Shown here piece after piece: positions 10,641-23,400 of a stretch of DNA of 64,000 bases. The translations under genes and the position numbers were made by a program. Each line of letters opens with the position of its first letter. Within the stretch, counting starts at the first letter, position 1. The stretch spans positions 54,796,329 to 54,860,328 of the forward strand of contig NW_023601212.1 of NCBI RefSeq assembly GCF_014898055.3, given 5' to 3'. This stretch comes from Talpa occidentalis (lineage: Eukaryota > Chordata > Mammalia > Eulipotyphla > Talpidae). The notes below the pieces were generated by a model. The model saw nothing but the letters and a program-made list of their open reading frames with translations. It did no database searches and was not told the DNA's origin.

Positions 10641-12500
10641 TAAGGAAATGGTGGCAACAACCTTCTTAGACCCAGGCTGAAGGGGCCTCTGTGGGGGCCT
10701 CACACTGCCAGAAGGCCTGCTCCAAAGGTCTCCCTCCCCCCAGGTAGAGCATCCCAGGGACCAAGGGGCAAATCCACACCCTCCTTGCAGGCCCTGGTCT
10801 GGTGCCAGGAATCGTGGAATTCTGAGAACAAATGGCCATGAGTCTGTTTCCAGGGCTTCTGCCCTGGGTTCTTCCTCCTGAGAGTGGTAGCATTGCTGAG
10901 TGGGCCCAAATGCTGGGGGAGGGTCAGCTTTTTGTCAAAGGCAGGGGCAGAGATTCCATATGCAGGCGCAGTCCACACATGTTTAAGCAAGGCCCCCTCA
11001 AGAGGCATGGCAGAGCAGGCCCTGAGAGAGTCGGGGCCCATTCTCCCCAAACCTCCGCATTCACACACAGAGCTCCCAGGAGTCCACAGTGAATTCTAAA
11101 TCCAAACCTGGCCTCCCAGGTCCTCGTGAAGGATGATGTGTCAAAGTAAGATGATAGAACAGTTTGCTAGCATAATAGCATCAAAATATCTTAAATACGT
11201 AGATGTATGGCCTGTACGCTCCATCTTTTCTTCTGACCTGACCCCATAGTATTGGGGTGGCATCTGAGTGGATCGAGGCAGCCTGGCCAGGGCTTCCTTG
11301 CCCTGCTGTAACTTACTGGGCAGCTTTTGCGCTCTGGACCCAGCATCTTCCCTGAGGTCCAGCCCTTCAGCTCTGGAGAGGCCTGTACGGTGGCTGTCCC
11401 GTCCTGTCCTTCAGCTGCTCTCCCTTGGGAGCTGAAATATTGGTGACATCCATTGTATCCAGCAAACTCTGTGATGTCCTCTCACAGAGCTGAGGGCTTA
11501 GGGAGGCCTGCTCTGGCTGGTGTGCTGGTGCCTCCGGTGTTGTGGGTTCAAATCTCAGCACCATCGTCTATTAGCAGTGTAACTTTGGGCCAGTGGAGTA
11601 ACTTCTCAGATTAGTTTGTGTTCTAGGCTCAAAGATTAAATGGAGATCCTATTCACTCAATAATGTTTATTATCATCATCATCATACCCCTCAACTCTTT
11701 GCTGTGAGATCTGGTTTGGGATGGGGGTGGTGTTAAGCTGATAGAGCTGGCCCCAAAGCACAGAGGCGGCAGAAACGGTATCAAAACAAAGAGCAACAGA
11801 GACCCCTAATGGCAAGTCCTGGGTCCTGGGCACTGCTGAGCTGGAAGGATGGGAGCAGCTTCTCCCTGCAGTGCTGAGAGATTTCTGGGCTGTAGGGAGC
11901 CAGTTCAGTCCTGGATCCTGGTGGCCCAGCACCCACATTCAGCATTCTCTTCTTCCCTTGAAAATTCTTCCACCTGTGAGTTGTGCAGGCGATGGACTTC
12001 CCCTTCGCTAATAATCGCACCACACACTCAGATACACACAAATTCACAGACATGCAAACTGTTTTAGGCTGAGGAAGTTCTAGTGACTAAATACAGCTCA
12101 TCATTTAACAAGAGTTTAATATTCTTATTGAGAAATGAAGGCCTTTCCACTCGTTATGAAACGCATCTCAACGAGATGTCACCATGGGTGGGGGAGCGGG
12201 GGAAGGTGCCAGGAATTTCCAAAGAACAGGATGTGAAGCTGACATTCCTTCCTTTTCCCCATTTGGACAGAAGTGGGGTGAGAATTCTTAGACAGAGATG
12301 GACCCCACCAGGCCGTAATCCTCAAAGGGCAGGTCAAAGTGCTGGCTGCAGACCCAGCTGTTTTCTTTCTTCGCTGCACCAACACCTGGATGTCAGGCTT
12401 GAGCAGCCTGTGTGAGAAGATCACAAGCTCTCATGTTGATCTGAGACCCGCCACTGGTGGGCAGCTGTGGACAGATGTGATACAGAGCTCTTGATCCCAT
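10641..12500. other. GC-richer intergenic sequence with one MIR trace
   Basis: No gene is supported. A MIR fragment is visible at about 11535-11625 (GTGGGTTCAAATCTCAGCAC). Frames of up to 122 codons (10700-11068) have no splice context, domain or composition that supports them. Confidence 0.5.
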
Positions 12501-12504
12501 TATT

Positions 12505-12853
12505 TTGATTTAAATCCTGCTCCACCACTTGCCAGCTGGATGCTGTTGCACCAGTTAATTCCTTCCCTATGCCTCAATCATCTTATCTATTAAATGGGTC
12601 TACTAATAATAGGATATATTTCATAGGGCCATTTGCAGATTTTTTTTTAACTTGTCTTGCTTTTGGTTTATTTTGCTAAGCATAATCCCCTCCATGTTGT
12701 TGCAGATAACAGAGTTGATCATTTTTTCTTTTTTCATAGCTGAATAGTATTCCATTGTGTACATATGCCACTTATTTTTTTAAAGATTTATTTATTTATT
12801 TTTATTATTTAAATTTTATTTTTATATTCCCCGTACAATTACAACCCCCATTT
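12505..12853. mobile_element. MIR fragment, then antisense L1 pieces
   Basis: 12505-12625 is a MIR in plus sense (CACTTGCCAGCTGGATGCTG). 12640-12780 is antisense L1M ORF2 end (AGTATTCCATTGTGTACATA). 12790-12853 is a short antisense piece of the same L1 3' end as at 51880 (TATTCCCCGTACAATTACAA). Confidence 0.55.
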
Positions 12854-13610
12854 GCAGATTAAGTGAATTAATGGACACCAGCATATGTAAACACTTCGAT
12901 GCAAACCACTTCGAACAGCGACTCAGGAGGAAATATCCCGTTGCCTATTATTCTGATTAAGGATCCAAAGTCCTGGGGACCAGCGATCCTGATGCTGGCC
13001 CAAGCAAAGGGGCGTGAGGGGGACATGGGCCCAGGCTGGAAGGCTTTGCAGCCTGTGCTCAGGGGCATGGCTCTATTTTCAACAAAGTGAGAGAGATGTA
13101 AACATTTTAATTTTGCTGTGGAGAGTTCTTGGGGTGTTACCGAGCATGTGATGACATGGGAGTTGCATAGGAGGAGATGGAAGCCCTACTGAGTCCTAAG
13201 GAAAATGCTCCCACTTGCCTTTGGGAGCCAGACAAACCCAGCTGAATCCAGGCTGTGTCATTCACAAGCTCGAACCTTTTAAACCTCCGTTTCCTCACCT
13301 CTAAAATGGGGCTTATCTCATAAAATGGCAGCGAGACAATAAATCAGAGGAGGCATATAAAGTGTTGAGCCATAGTGAGCTGGTTCTCAGTCACGACCTA
13401 TTGATGGTTAGGGTTTTTGTTAGCAATTCTGAACAGCACATTGGGCGGCTGTGAGGGTCAACTCTGTCTAGGAGCAAGAGACTGAATGGAGAGATGACAG
13501 TCCAGGCCAGAGAGAGAAGAGAGATCATTTTCTGGGCCCATGTCGGGATGGAATGCCCTCCAGACTTTTGGTCCTTTCCATGCTCACCAAACTTCTGATC
13601 TTAAGGATGC
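12854..13610. other. Intergenic sequence with a MIR at about 13205-13365
   Basis: The MIR is in plus sense (TTTCCTCACCTCTAAAATGG). Nothing else is recognised. Confidence 0.5.
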
Positions 13611-13622
13611 ACTTCTGGAGAT

Positions 13623-13625
<3 letters not shown>

Positions 13626-13661
<36 letters not shown>

Positions 13662-13922
13662 TTTTTTATTTATACAAGCACTGGGTACAGTCAGAAGCGC
13701 AGGAGGGTGAGAGAATTCACCAGAGCCAGAGCGTGGAGCAGAGCAGGCAGAAGGACCGAAGTACACTGCTGAGGGGAGCAGCGGGAGGCAGAAGAGGTCT
13801 GCGCAACATGTGGGACCCTCTTCTGGAGGCCGGGGGAGCAGCCAGGGATCGAACCAGCACTGCAGAGGCTGCGGGCAGCTTCGCAACCCAGCGTTCAAAT
13901 GCTGCGCCACTGGGGAGGCCCA
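13626..13922 (-). mobile_element. Full-length tRNA-derived SINE
   Basis: Antisense copy with a long (TTTA)n tail. The 15-bp duplication ACTTCTGGAGATTTA lies at 13611-13625 and 13923-13937. Confidence 0.93.
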
Positions 13923-13937
13923 ACTTCTGGAGATTTA

Positions 13938-14655
13938 GAAGAGGAAGATGGTGGTTAGGAGATGGGAGCATAAGGGCCTCTGGAAAATAATGCACCCCAC
14001 TATAAATGAATAAGGTGGCTTTTGGTTTATTCTTCCAGTTTATGAGACATGTTCTGACTTCTACACCCAGTTTCTAATCCTCTTGGGTTCGGGGACAGCC
14101 CCGTGGTTATGGTGAATTATTCCTGCCTCTCAGGGAGGGCCTTTCGTACTTCTCGGGGAAATCTCTTGAAAGGGGCCAGAGGCCTCCCACCATTCAGACA
14201 TGCACAGCAGAAAGCACAATTGTCACTGTGTGATTGAAAAATCCCCAAAAAGTGGTCTCCTCGAGTCTCTCCAACCTTATTTCCCCAACACGTGAACACC
14301 GCTGCTGCCCACACAGCCTGCCTTTCTGTTTTTGTTCATAATTTCCCTCTGTATAAAACACCCCTAGACCTCTCTTCCCCAAGCCACATCTTTAGGACCC
14401 ACTTCCTTCTGAAGGTTTCTTTGGTGCCAGAAGGCACAGTAACCTGCTGTGAGGCATCCTACCCCCAGTCCTGTCTCTGTCAGTGGCATACCAGCCACCA
14501 GAGGTATGTCAGGCCAAGTCCCTCTTCTCTCACCACAGTTAATGTAAGAGCACTGCTGTTGCTTCTTCTCCGAGACCCCTCCTTCTCCATCCCTCTCACA
14601 TACAGCCCACATTCTGTCCATGGGGTCATCATCTCCTCCATGGCTTCTTAATTCA
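13938..14655. other. Intergenic sequence, nothing recognised
   Basis: No gene or named repeat is seen; moderate GC. Confidence 0.4.
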
Positions 14656-14659
14656 TTGT

Positions 14660-16255
14660 TCTGCTTCAACCCTCATCTCTATAAAATCCTTTCCACCCAG
14701 CAGCCAGCGTGAGCCTCTCACAGTATAGACTTGATGGTGCCACTCGACAGCTCCCAGGGTGACCTGTCGAAGCTGACAGAATAAATTCCAAGGCATCACC
14801 ATGGCCGGCAAGGCCCTTCGGGGCCTGGGCCCATCTTAGCATATGCCACGGTCCTCTGCTCATGGGGCTGCAGCCACACTGGCCTCCCTTCCGTTCCTCA
14901 TTTCCATTTCAGGGCATTTGTGCTGGCTGTTCCCTCAGCTGAGAATGCTCTTCCCTATGACCTCCTTGCAAGAGGATCCTCATTCAGGTCTCAACTCAAA
15001 TGTCAGCTTCTCAGAAAGGCCTTCCCTCACCTTCCTGAATAACACAACTCCAGCCCCAGCCTGTGCTAGAGTCTTCACAAATCTTTATTTTTTATTTTAT
15101 ATAATTCTTACATCATTTTTCATTTTTGTACAATGTATGCATTTTCATTTCGGTTATATTCCCCATACAATACTCACCCCCCTTATTTTGGCCCTAATCC
15201 CTCCTCTCCTCCCCTCCACCCCCGTTAGTTTGTCTCTGATTTATGGTTGCTTGTTGATTTTGATTTTTTCTTTATTATAATTAGTTTTTTTCCTGGTCCC
15301 TTATTTAGGTTTTCTAAATTCCTGCTATGAGTGAGATCATCCAATATTTTTCTTTTTCTTCCTGGCTTACTTTGCTGAGCATGATCCCTTCCAGCTCCAT
15401 CCATGTTGCTGCAAATTGCATGAGTTTATCTTTTTTGATTGCTGAGTAATATTCCATGGAGTATACGGACCACATATTCTTGATCCAGTCATCTATTTTT
15501 GGGTATTTGGGTTGTTTCCAAAGCTTAGCTATTGTAAACAGTGCTGCTATAAACATAGGGGTGCAGGTGCACTTTTGAATTAATGTTTCTGTGTTTTTTG
15601 GTAAATACCTAGGAGTGGAATTGCTGGATCATATGGAAGCTCTATGTTTAGTAGGTCCAGAAATCTCCACACAGCTCTCCATAGTGGTTGGACCAGTTTG
15701 CACTCCCACCAACAGTGCAGAAGAGTTCCTTTTTCTCCACACCCTCACCAACATTTGTTGTTGCTAGTTTTTTTAATATGTGCCATTCTCACTGGTGTAA
15801 GATGGTATCTCATGGTAGTTTTGATTTGCATTTCCCTGATGACAAGTGATGTTGAACACTTTTTTCATATGTCTGTTGGCCATTTGCATTTCCTCTTTGG
15901 AGAAGTTTCTATTTATCTCTCCTGCCCATTTTTTGACTGGATTATTTACTTTGTTTTTGTTGAGTCCCATCAGCTCTTTGTAGATTTTTATGATCAGTCC
16001 TTTATCATTAGTGCTGTGTGCAAAAATTTTCTCCCAATCAGTGGGGTGTCTCTTTGTTTTGGTTATTGTCTCTTTTGCTGTGCAGAAGCTCTTCACAAAT
16101 CTTAACATTCCCCTGTTACATGTCAGTTTGCTTGTTTATTGCCAGTTTCCTCATGCTAGAACGTTAGCTCCTAGCATGGGGACCTTGATTTCTGGTTTTC
16201 TGCCTAGTCCTGCCAGGCATAGCACAGCACCATGATGTGATAGACACTGTAGAAT
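14660..16255 (+). mobile_element. L2 LINE 3' part, split by a younger L1
   Basis: 14660-15071 and 16104-16255 together form an L2 3' region (TTTGTGCTGGCTGTTCCCTC, CAAATGTCAGCTTCTCAGAA, then GCCAGGCATAGCACAGCACC). The interrupting L1 has its own target-site duplication. Confidence 0.75.
15086..16089 (-). mobile_element. 5'-truncated L1 (antisense) with a 14-bp TSD
   Basis: The ORF2 C-terminus (minus strand, for example [20 protein letters not shown] at about 15500) and the 3' UTR are present. The duplication TCTTCACAAATCTT lies at 15072-15085 and 16090-16103, so this insertion is complete apart from 5' truncation. Frameshifts break the frame. Confidence 0.93.
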
Positions 16256-18280
16256 GAAACTATGAACGAATAACCTGCTCTGACTGGGAATTACCTAGTA
16301 GTGTCCTTTACTTCCCAGCAGGTGTGTGTCTGGCCTCCATACCCTGTTCATAAATCATGCAAGTGAATTTGAAAGACCTTCTGGCTAATGAATGAGATCA
16401 CGCATAGTGGTTTTCCCTCGGGTGCTTTTAAAACTGGAGGAATGGCTCCATTTGGGTGCTGTTGGCAGGTGGCTGTCCCCCTGGGTGAAGGGATGGAGGA
16501 GGTGAGCTCTCACTACTCTGGTCACACAGAGCACACAGAAGGGTGTTGGTGCGGTGACGCCACAGGCCAGCTGTGTTGCCCAGTTACACCTTTATTTAGT
16601 CACAACGCATTATTTTGCCAAGAAAGGCAGCAACTTGGCATATATGCATTCGCAGACACTGCTGGTTGTGCAATAAACAGCTATAGTCTCATTCTTTCTG
16701 ACCCCAGGGACCTGCTTTCAGAAGCTGAAGATTCTGATTACTTGTTTTCTGAGATTCCCTAATGATTTCAGGAGGGTCTGGTGGTCAAGGATGCATAGGG
16801 GAAGTTGGTTTAGACTGACGGGAATAATTAGAAATTATAGTTTTTAAGATTTTTAAACTGTTCGCTCACATGAGTACATATTTCATTTTTGCTCATGTGG
16901 ATACTTTCTCAGTGAACACTTTTTACTATTCTAATGTTATTTAAAAAGAATTTATCCATTGTAATTTCTGGGAGTAATTTCACTCTCTGATGAAAAGAGA
17001 GAAGATGGTCAATTGAATTCCTTCCTCCCTTTTCAAAAAGGATACTGTCAAGAAGGGGTTCCTGGAGCTGCCTGGTGACCTGGTCATGATCAAGAGCATC
17101 AGGGAAAAATGGACACAAAGGCTGACATTGCAAAGCCATGACCAACCCTGACGTGCTAACTCTGGGTTCCTGTTACATCAGACCTATAAGCTCCTACTGT
17201 TGATCCACGTTTAGTCAAATATTCTGTTCCTTGCAGTCATATGCTGATTAGCTGCTATAGTTATTCTCAGTAGAATTTACTTTTCTTATTGTTTATGTCA
17301 CACATGATCCTTAGCTCTGCTTATAAGGAAAGATGTAAACACCCAAATTATCTTGTTTCCACTCACAGGCTCTCTGTGAATCCATGAGAACCCAGAAGGT
17401 TCTTCTGTCTTCTATTCTGGGTCATCCAAAAATAAAAATGTTGCTTTCAGAAGGATGAACAAGGCAATGACCTCAAAGGCCAGAAGGAGGCATCGATATT
17501 GGATCTCCCCAGGAAAACTTGAGTAAATGTCTTCTCTCCCCTTTTTCTCTAAGTGAGGAAACTTACCTTGAAGCTCACAGTAGGAATTTGGAGTTTTAAT
17601 TCCAGTTAGGTCATCTAATTGTTTGAATTCATTCTCTCAAAATAGTAGCAATAACACTAATGGACCAGTTAGGGAAGTTATTATTTAGATGACTATTATT
17701 TTTAAAAATATTTTGCCTGTACTTAAAATGGCTCATCACACGTGGCTCTTTGTGTTGTGGAAACTCAGAATCCTGGAATGCGTTTGGAGCTAAAAGAATG
17801 GTTTAGAGTTTTCTGCCCTGCATTCTTAAAGGGGTAGACAAGCTGTGTAAGGTGTGTTTTTAAATGATATTCTTGTTCAAAACAAGTGTATAAAATTTGA
17901 GATCGACTTGCAAAAGATGCCACTATCAGGACAATAGAATTTAATTTTAACAGCTAATAGTCATAAAACTTCAGCATAGTTTTACACAGGTTGACGCACT
18001 GAAGCCACGAATCAGTGGTACATGAAGCTTCTTTTCCCTGAGAACTATCCACCACCCCCAAATGTACGTCTTTACTCTTTTTTTTTTAATATGGAAAAGT
18101 ACTCAAATGGTGCTTAATTATGTTAAATGCATCACGTAGATTATATGTAACAGCAACGCTTTGTAATTACTTTGAGTCTAGTTCTTACTTGTAAAATATT
18201 TAGGTTGAAAAGCTGTGACCCAAATTTAGCTTCTGCAAACAATACAATAGGAATAGTTTTTAAAGTTGTGAAAGGAAAGG
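16256..18280. other. Intergenic single-copy-looking sequence
   Basis: No gene or named repeat recognised. A 124-codon frame (16388-16762) has no supporting features. Confidence 0.5.
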
Positions 18281-18282
18281 GA

Positions 18283-18450
18283 ATATAATTTTTTTAAATT
18301 TTTTTATAGCATTGTTCATTGTTAAACAAAATTTGCTTCCCCCCACCCCCTCAGGTGTAGTCCCCACAGAGTTTCCTTCCCCAAGGCACCCGTGCACCAT
18401 CACCACAGCCCCCTGTGCGCCTCCCTCCCTCTCCCTCCTCCTCGGAAAGC
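18283..18450 (-). mobile_element. Antisense L1 3'-UTR fragment
   Basis: CATTGTTCATTGTTAAACAA and CCCCACCCCCTCAGGTGTAG are the reverse complement of the L1 3' end found at about 60340-60490. Confidence 0.75.
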
Positions 18451-18549
18451 GAGTATAAGTCTATCTAAATATGCCCTGTGCACAGTTAGCAGAAAAAGAA
18501 ATAAAAAGAGATTGAATATGTCTTTTTTTGTAACACTTTGCTTTTTTTG

Positions 18550-18874
18550 GTAAATTTTTATTAGTATAAAAATGCTAATTTTTATTATCAAGTGATACAT
18601 GTACATATTTTAAAAAGGGGGGGCTTTTAATGAAACACACACACACACTCAGAGTGGTTTTCCACCCCTTCCCTCTCCTCCCCCTCATCCAGAAGCATAC
18701 ACTGTTAATAATTTCATTCTAGCATCCTTGCTCTGGTCTTTCCCTTTTGTATTTTTTTTCAATAAGTTATGTCCCAAGTCATTAGTTTTACACTTTAGCT
18801 GTTGACTTCCTATATTCATCAAGGTATCAAGATTCTCCAAATAAACAGAACTAATGAGAGAGAGAGAGCGAGAC

Positions 18875-18905
<31 letters not shown>

Positions 18906-19165
18906 TTGATTTTAAGGAATGCCTCATGCTATTGCAGGAACTATCAAACACAAAACCTACAGAGGAGTCTTTTTTTCCTCTTAAAACTTTCACCTAATTG
19001 GATGAGGCCCACCACATTCTGAAGAGAAATCTTATTCAAACTGTACTGATTAAAGTGTCAATTTCATTTTTAAAAGACCTTCATAGAGACATCTAGACGG
19101 GTGTTGGTCAAATATCTTGGTGCCATGACCTAGCCAATGTGACACAAAAATTAACCATCACGTTT
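18550..19165. repeat. Old interspersed repeats with a (GA)n microsatellite
   Basis: 18855-18905 is a near-pure GA tract. Its flanks (GGATGAGGCCCACCACATTC ... TTAACCATCAC) recall a common ancient mammalian repeat of uncertain name. 18580-18740 (CAAGTGATACATGTACATAT) is likewise repeat-like. Confidence 0.45.
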
Positions 19166-20290
19166 CCTAATACAGGTAAATGGCAGATTTAGTTGATATC
19201 TGTCTTCTCTCCCCTATCCTGTCAATACAATGCAACCACAGTATTCAATATTGTCATTATTCTAACTATAAATATTGTTCATAACCTGGCCAAGAAGTAT
19301 ATACCACGATTGCACCCTGCTTGTAGAATGCTTTGTTTTTCCTCGTTTTTCCATTACTCACTCTTCTTTGAGCCTATTACTAAGTCTTTCCTCACCCTCC
19401 AACAGCTTCTCAACTAAGTTTCAGGTTGTTAAAAACATCAGGTTATTAATCCCCCCTCCCCTACCTCCACACCTGAAGACTTTCCTTCTGGAACTTGGTC
19501 CGCCTGCTCCTGTCTGGACTGAGGATTCTCTAGACCTGCAAGACAGCTGTCTAGGCTGGGAATGAGCAATTCCCATTGGGGCTGAAATGGGAAGTCATCC
19601 TGGGAATTTCCTTCACACGTTTCCTGAGATAGACCACTCTGTTTCTGGATGTCAAGCCTTTATCTTTCATGGTTTAAGCTTCTGAGAAAAGATGAGAAAG
19701 GACTTGGCATTTCTGAAAATGTTTATACTCTACTTTAGCACTTAAGTCCTTGTTGGACCCAGTGTAGATTTTGAATGAAAATAATTTGCATTCAAGTTTT
19801 GAAAGTTCTGCTCTATTTTCTTAAGGCCACCATTGTTTCTGTTCAGAAGAGTGATGATATTTTTAGTCATAATTTTGTATATGCAATATTTTATATTTCT
19901 CTTCAGAAACTTTTGCAGTTGTTTCCTTGCCCATGGATATAAATATTTCATAATTATATCCTTAGTGAGGGATTATTTATTGTACTAGGTGTTTATTGGA
20001 CCATTTCCAATTTCCAGAAGCTTAAGTTCTGCATTTTTTTTCTTCTATAATTTTCTCTTCCTGTTAGATGTCCAATTAACTAGATATTGAATTTCCTGAG
20101 CTTCTTCTCCAATTTTATTTGTTTCTTTTCTATTATTACTACCTGTTTTACTCTTTAGAGGATTTCTTCAATTTTATGTGCTGTCAGTTGAATTTTAAAT
20201 TTGACTGCTGTACTTTCAATTTTCAAGATTTTTTTTTTCCTTCTCTCAGACTCCAAAGCATCCCGTTTCTATGTCAGGGATGCAGTATTA
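19166..20290. other. Intergenic sequence, nothing recognised
   Basis: AT-rich, with no supported feature. Confidence 0.4.
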
Positions 20291-20310
20291 CTTCAGTTGA
20301 GGATTTTTAT

Positions 20311-20578
20311 TTTTAAGATTTATTTATTTATTTTTATACAAGAACTGGGGCACAGGCCAGATGCCCGGGAGGGTGAGAGGATTCACTAGAGACACAGCAG
20401 GGAACAGAATATGGAGACTGACAAAATACACTGCTGAAGGGAGCAGCGGGCAAGATAGGAGAGGTCTGCCACGCCAAGTGGGACGCTTGCCAGCAGGCCG
20501 GGATCAAACCAGCGCTGCAGAGGCTGCGGACAGCCTCACAGCGCGGTGCTCAACGGCCTGCGCCACCAGGGGAGGCCC
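20311..20578 (-). mobile_element. Full-length tRNA-derived SINE
   Basis: Antisense copy, tail at left, head ending GGGGAGGCCC. The flanks CAGTTGAGGATTTT and CAGCGGAGGATTTT are an imperfect duplication. Confidence 0.9.
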
Positions 20579-20761
20579 TCAGCGGAGGATTTTAACTATG
20601 ATTTTTGTCTCTTGTGAATTCCCTTTTGTTCTTTTTGCTTTGTTGGACTATTTCATATTGGTGATTTCCCTCAAATATCTGGAGATAGTTGACTATTTTG
20701 CACACATGGTGATGTGCTAAAAATGTGATGAGTAACCTCGGATGCATGGGTGGAGCTTTTG

Positions 20762-21062
20762 TTTTTTTTTTTTTTTTTTTTGTTAAAAGATTTATTATTT
20801 ATTTATTTATTTATACAAGCACTGGGTACAGCCAGAAGCGCGGGAGGGTGAGAGAATTCACCAGAGCCAGAGCGGGGAGCAGAGCAGGCAGAAGGACCGA
20901 AGTACACTGCTGAGGGGAGCAGCGGGCACAGCAGAGAGGTATGTGCGCCATGTGGGACCCTCCTCCAGTGGCCGGGGAGCAGCTGGGGATCGAACTGGCA
21001 CTGCAGAGGCTGCAGGCAGCTTCGCAACCCAGCGCTCAATCACTGCACCACCAGGGAGGCCC
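20762..21062 (-). mobile_element. Full-length tRNA-derived SINE with an additional poly-T run
   Basis: The 14-bp duplication GGGTGGAGCTTTTG lies at 20748-20761 and 21063-21076. The tail is T20 followed by (TTTA)n on the plus strand. Confidence 0.93.
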
Positions 21063-21076
21063 GGGTGGAGCTTTTG

Positions 21077-23194
21077 ACTGGTCTACTTCACAGGAAGAGG
21101 CTCAAGTAACAAGCTAACTTTTCCTCCTGGGGCATCTCCACGTGTCAATCATTACATCTGATAGGGTTTTTTTGTTATATTTTTCCTTCAAGGTCATTTC
21201 TGTTTTCCAGAAAGGGTCCTCCAGTCTTCTTCCTGGGGCAGGGAGCTCTAAGTCTGACTGGATCCCTCCATTAAGCCCACAGGCTTTAGCTTAACACTTA
21301 TTCTCAGTCCATGACCTCATTTTTGCGCTTCATTGTGTCTGGCTCCATATCTCCATAGAATGTATTGAATGAACTATGTCTATATCAATGGGCTTCTTCC
21401 CCATAATTCAAGGCAAATGTCTTTTCCTTTGCCGAGGGCATCAGCTCGGGGACTCCACAGTGACTTGGATCTTTTAGGAAGGGTGGGGACCAGAGAAGTC
21501 TATTCCTTTCAGACTTTAATTTCTGTGTCTTCAGCCCTGTTAGGAAACACAGTCATTCACAACTTCTGGCATCCTACATAATCACCTCGGAATGGCTCTT
21601 GGACCTGGACCACTTCCTTACCAAGAAGTAAAGACCCTCACAGCCTGCAGTGGTCTTGTGACCTTGTGCAGGGACACCTCTCCCTCTTCGACTCAGTGTA
21701 CCCTTTGTTCTGCTTAAGAGCATGCATCGGTGGTCCTAAGGCAGGGATGGTGGGGCTGGGGCCTTTCAGGACAGCACCAAATAGGTTTTGAGCAGTAACA
21801 TCGCCCCCGCCAGCTTCAGCTTGAACTGGCTGGCCCGGGATCCAATGCACTGCAAGGGACTGAATCGTGTGCACCTTCTCTCCTTTCTTGCTGTAAGGAA
21901 AGGCTGTCCCACTTGAGCCGTGGGGAGGGGCAGGGCTGTTCTCAGTGATAGCTTATCACCCATTGGTCTTTTCCTTGCCTTTTAACCCTGGTGACTCAGT
22001 TAGTGGAGAAACAGTCCCCACCTTTTCCTGTGACAGTCACTGCCTCCAATTTCTCAGCTTCTCTGGGATTTTGTGGACCATTGGATTGTTTGTCCAGCAT
22101 TTGCTTCTGTACGCACCAAGCACTGTAGGTCTCACCACTTTTGGCTCTGCTATCAACTGCCATCCTCCCATCTACCATTTTCATGTATTTTGATCCAAGG
22201 ATAAGTATCTGGCCTTTTCCCCAAGATCCAATCTGTCATTTCTACTGTATAGCACCACACACACTACCTGCTCACTGTAAGCACACAAATACCCATGCTA
22301 CTCAGAAAATTTCTTGGTTTGCTGACATTTGGGATCTTGCCTTTTCTGAGAATTTCTTTAATGTTCATGGTTGTGTAGGGGATAACAGTGTAGCAGGGCG
22401 ACCATCAGGAGGCTACCAGAGGAATTCACGTGAGGTGATGGTGGTTAAGCCTAATCTGTTGACTCAGGCATGATTCATTATCCGGAGTGCTGTACACTTC
22501 CATCTTTGGGATTCTTTTATTCTCCTGTATCTCTAGCTCCATCCTTCTCCAACTTTATATTTCTAGAAATAAATTAAGAGCCTTCACACCTAGTCAGTGG
22601 ATGGGTGCTCTTCTTTGTGGCCCACTGAATTGTGTGCGACTTTTCCGTATGTCACTTTGCAAGATTGATCAGAATTCAAGTCACTGAGAGAAAAGACATT
22701 TGCCTTGAATTACAGGGAAGAAGCCCATTGATACATAGTTCAATGAATCACTCAACTCTTCCCTGGCCCACCACCACCCATGTTGGATTCTGTTATATAT
22801 TCTCAAACTCTATGTATGCTTCTATCATAATTTGTCATGCATCATTCTTGAAATTATTTTCTTGTGATTCTTTCAGTTCCATGAAGTCAGGGTCCATGTC
22901 TGTCACCTTTGCTATCTCCCCAGACCCAGTGTGTTGCTCAGAACACCAAGGGTGCCCAGCAGCTGTTGAAAGCATGGGTGATGAATGTCAAAGCCCAGGC
23001 TGCTCAGAAGCCCTCGCAGCGAGGGCACCATGAACAGAGCACGTAGCTTTACACACCGCTCACCTCATTCCACTGCCCCAGCATAAACCCTCTGACACCC
23101 AGTTCAAGATCAGAAGTAAGTGAACTTTACCAGACTAGCTCTCCAAACTTGGCCCAAAACGGGGGGAAAGAGAAAAATCAACATCTGACACGAA
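21077..23194. other. Intergenic region just downstream of CEP350
   Basis: An L2 3'-end-like piece is visible at about 22840-22985 (TTCCATGAAGTCAGGGTCCA). No coding exon of a neighbouring gene is seen. Confidence 0.45.
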
Positions 23195-23211
23195 ATTAAC
23201 TTATAAATCAG

Positions 23212-23217
23212 TTTATT
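23212..23217 (-). promoter_or_regulatory. CEP350: Distal poly(A) signal AATAAA of CEP350
   Basis: AATAAA on the minus strand lies within TGTAAATAAAC. The next ~20 nt contain no other candidate, and a U-rich stretch (TTGATTTTTCTC) follows at about 23180. The position suits a 3.7-kb UTR. Confidence 0.75.
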
Positions 23218-23400
23218 TACAGGTTTTATCTTTTCTTAAAGTACATTTCAGTTAACAAATCTATTTACACAGGTATACATGGGAATTCATCCCAGTTATT
23301 TTACAAATCATACTTACAAACCACACCCTAAGTCTTCTGTGCAAAGTTGCACTGGATGTGACTATTGGCTGAAAATGGCCTGATGACCAGGCTATTTACA
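23214..23400 (-). promoter_or_regulatory. CEP350: Three Pumilio-type elements (TGTAAATA) at the end of the 3' UTR
   Basis: The octamer TGTAAATA occurs three times on the transcript strand, at 23214-23221, 23262-23269 and 23393-23400. The last one in transcript order overlaps the poly(A) signal. UGUANAUA is the known PUM1/PUM2 binding consensus. Function here is an inference. Confidence 0.5.

Noticed and set aside
10700..11068. 122-codon frame in GC-rich intergenic DNA
   Set aside because: It overlaps other open frames on both strands and shows no domain, conservation cue or splice context; GC-rich DNA gives such frames by chance.
13553..13990. 145-codon frame on the plus strand
   Set aside because: Most of it reads across an antisense SINE, and the same amino-acid strings recur in other SINE copies.
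1..23190. Exons of QSOX1, the gene next to CEP350 in human
   Set aside because: No splice-bounded frame with a thioredoxin CxxC motif or a sulfhydryl-oxidase domain was found; the gene presumably lies further away.
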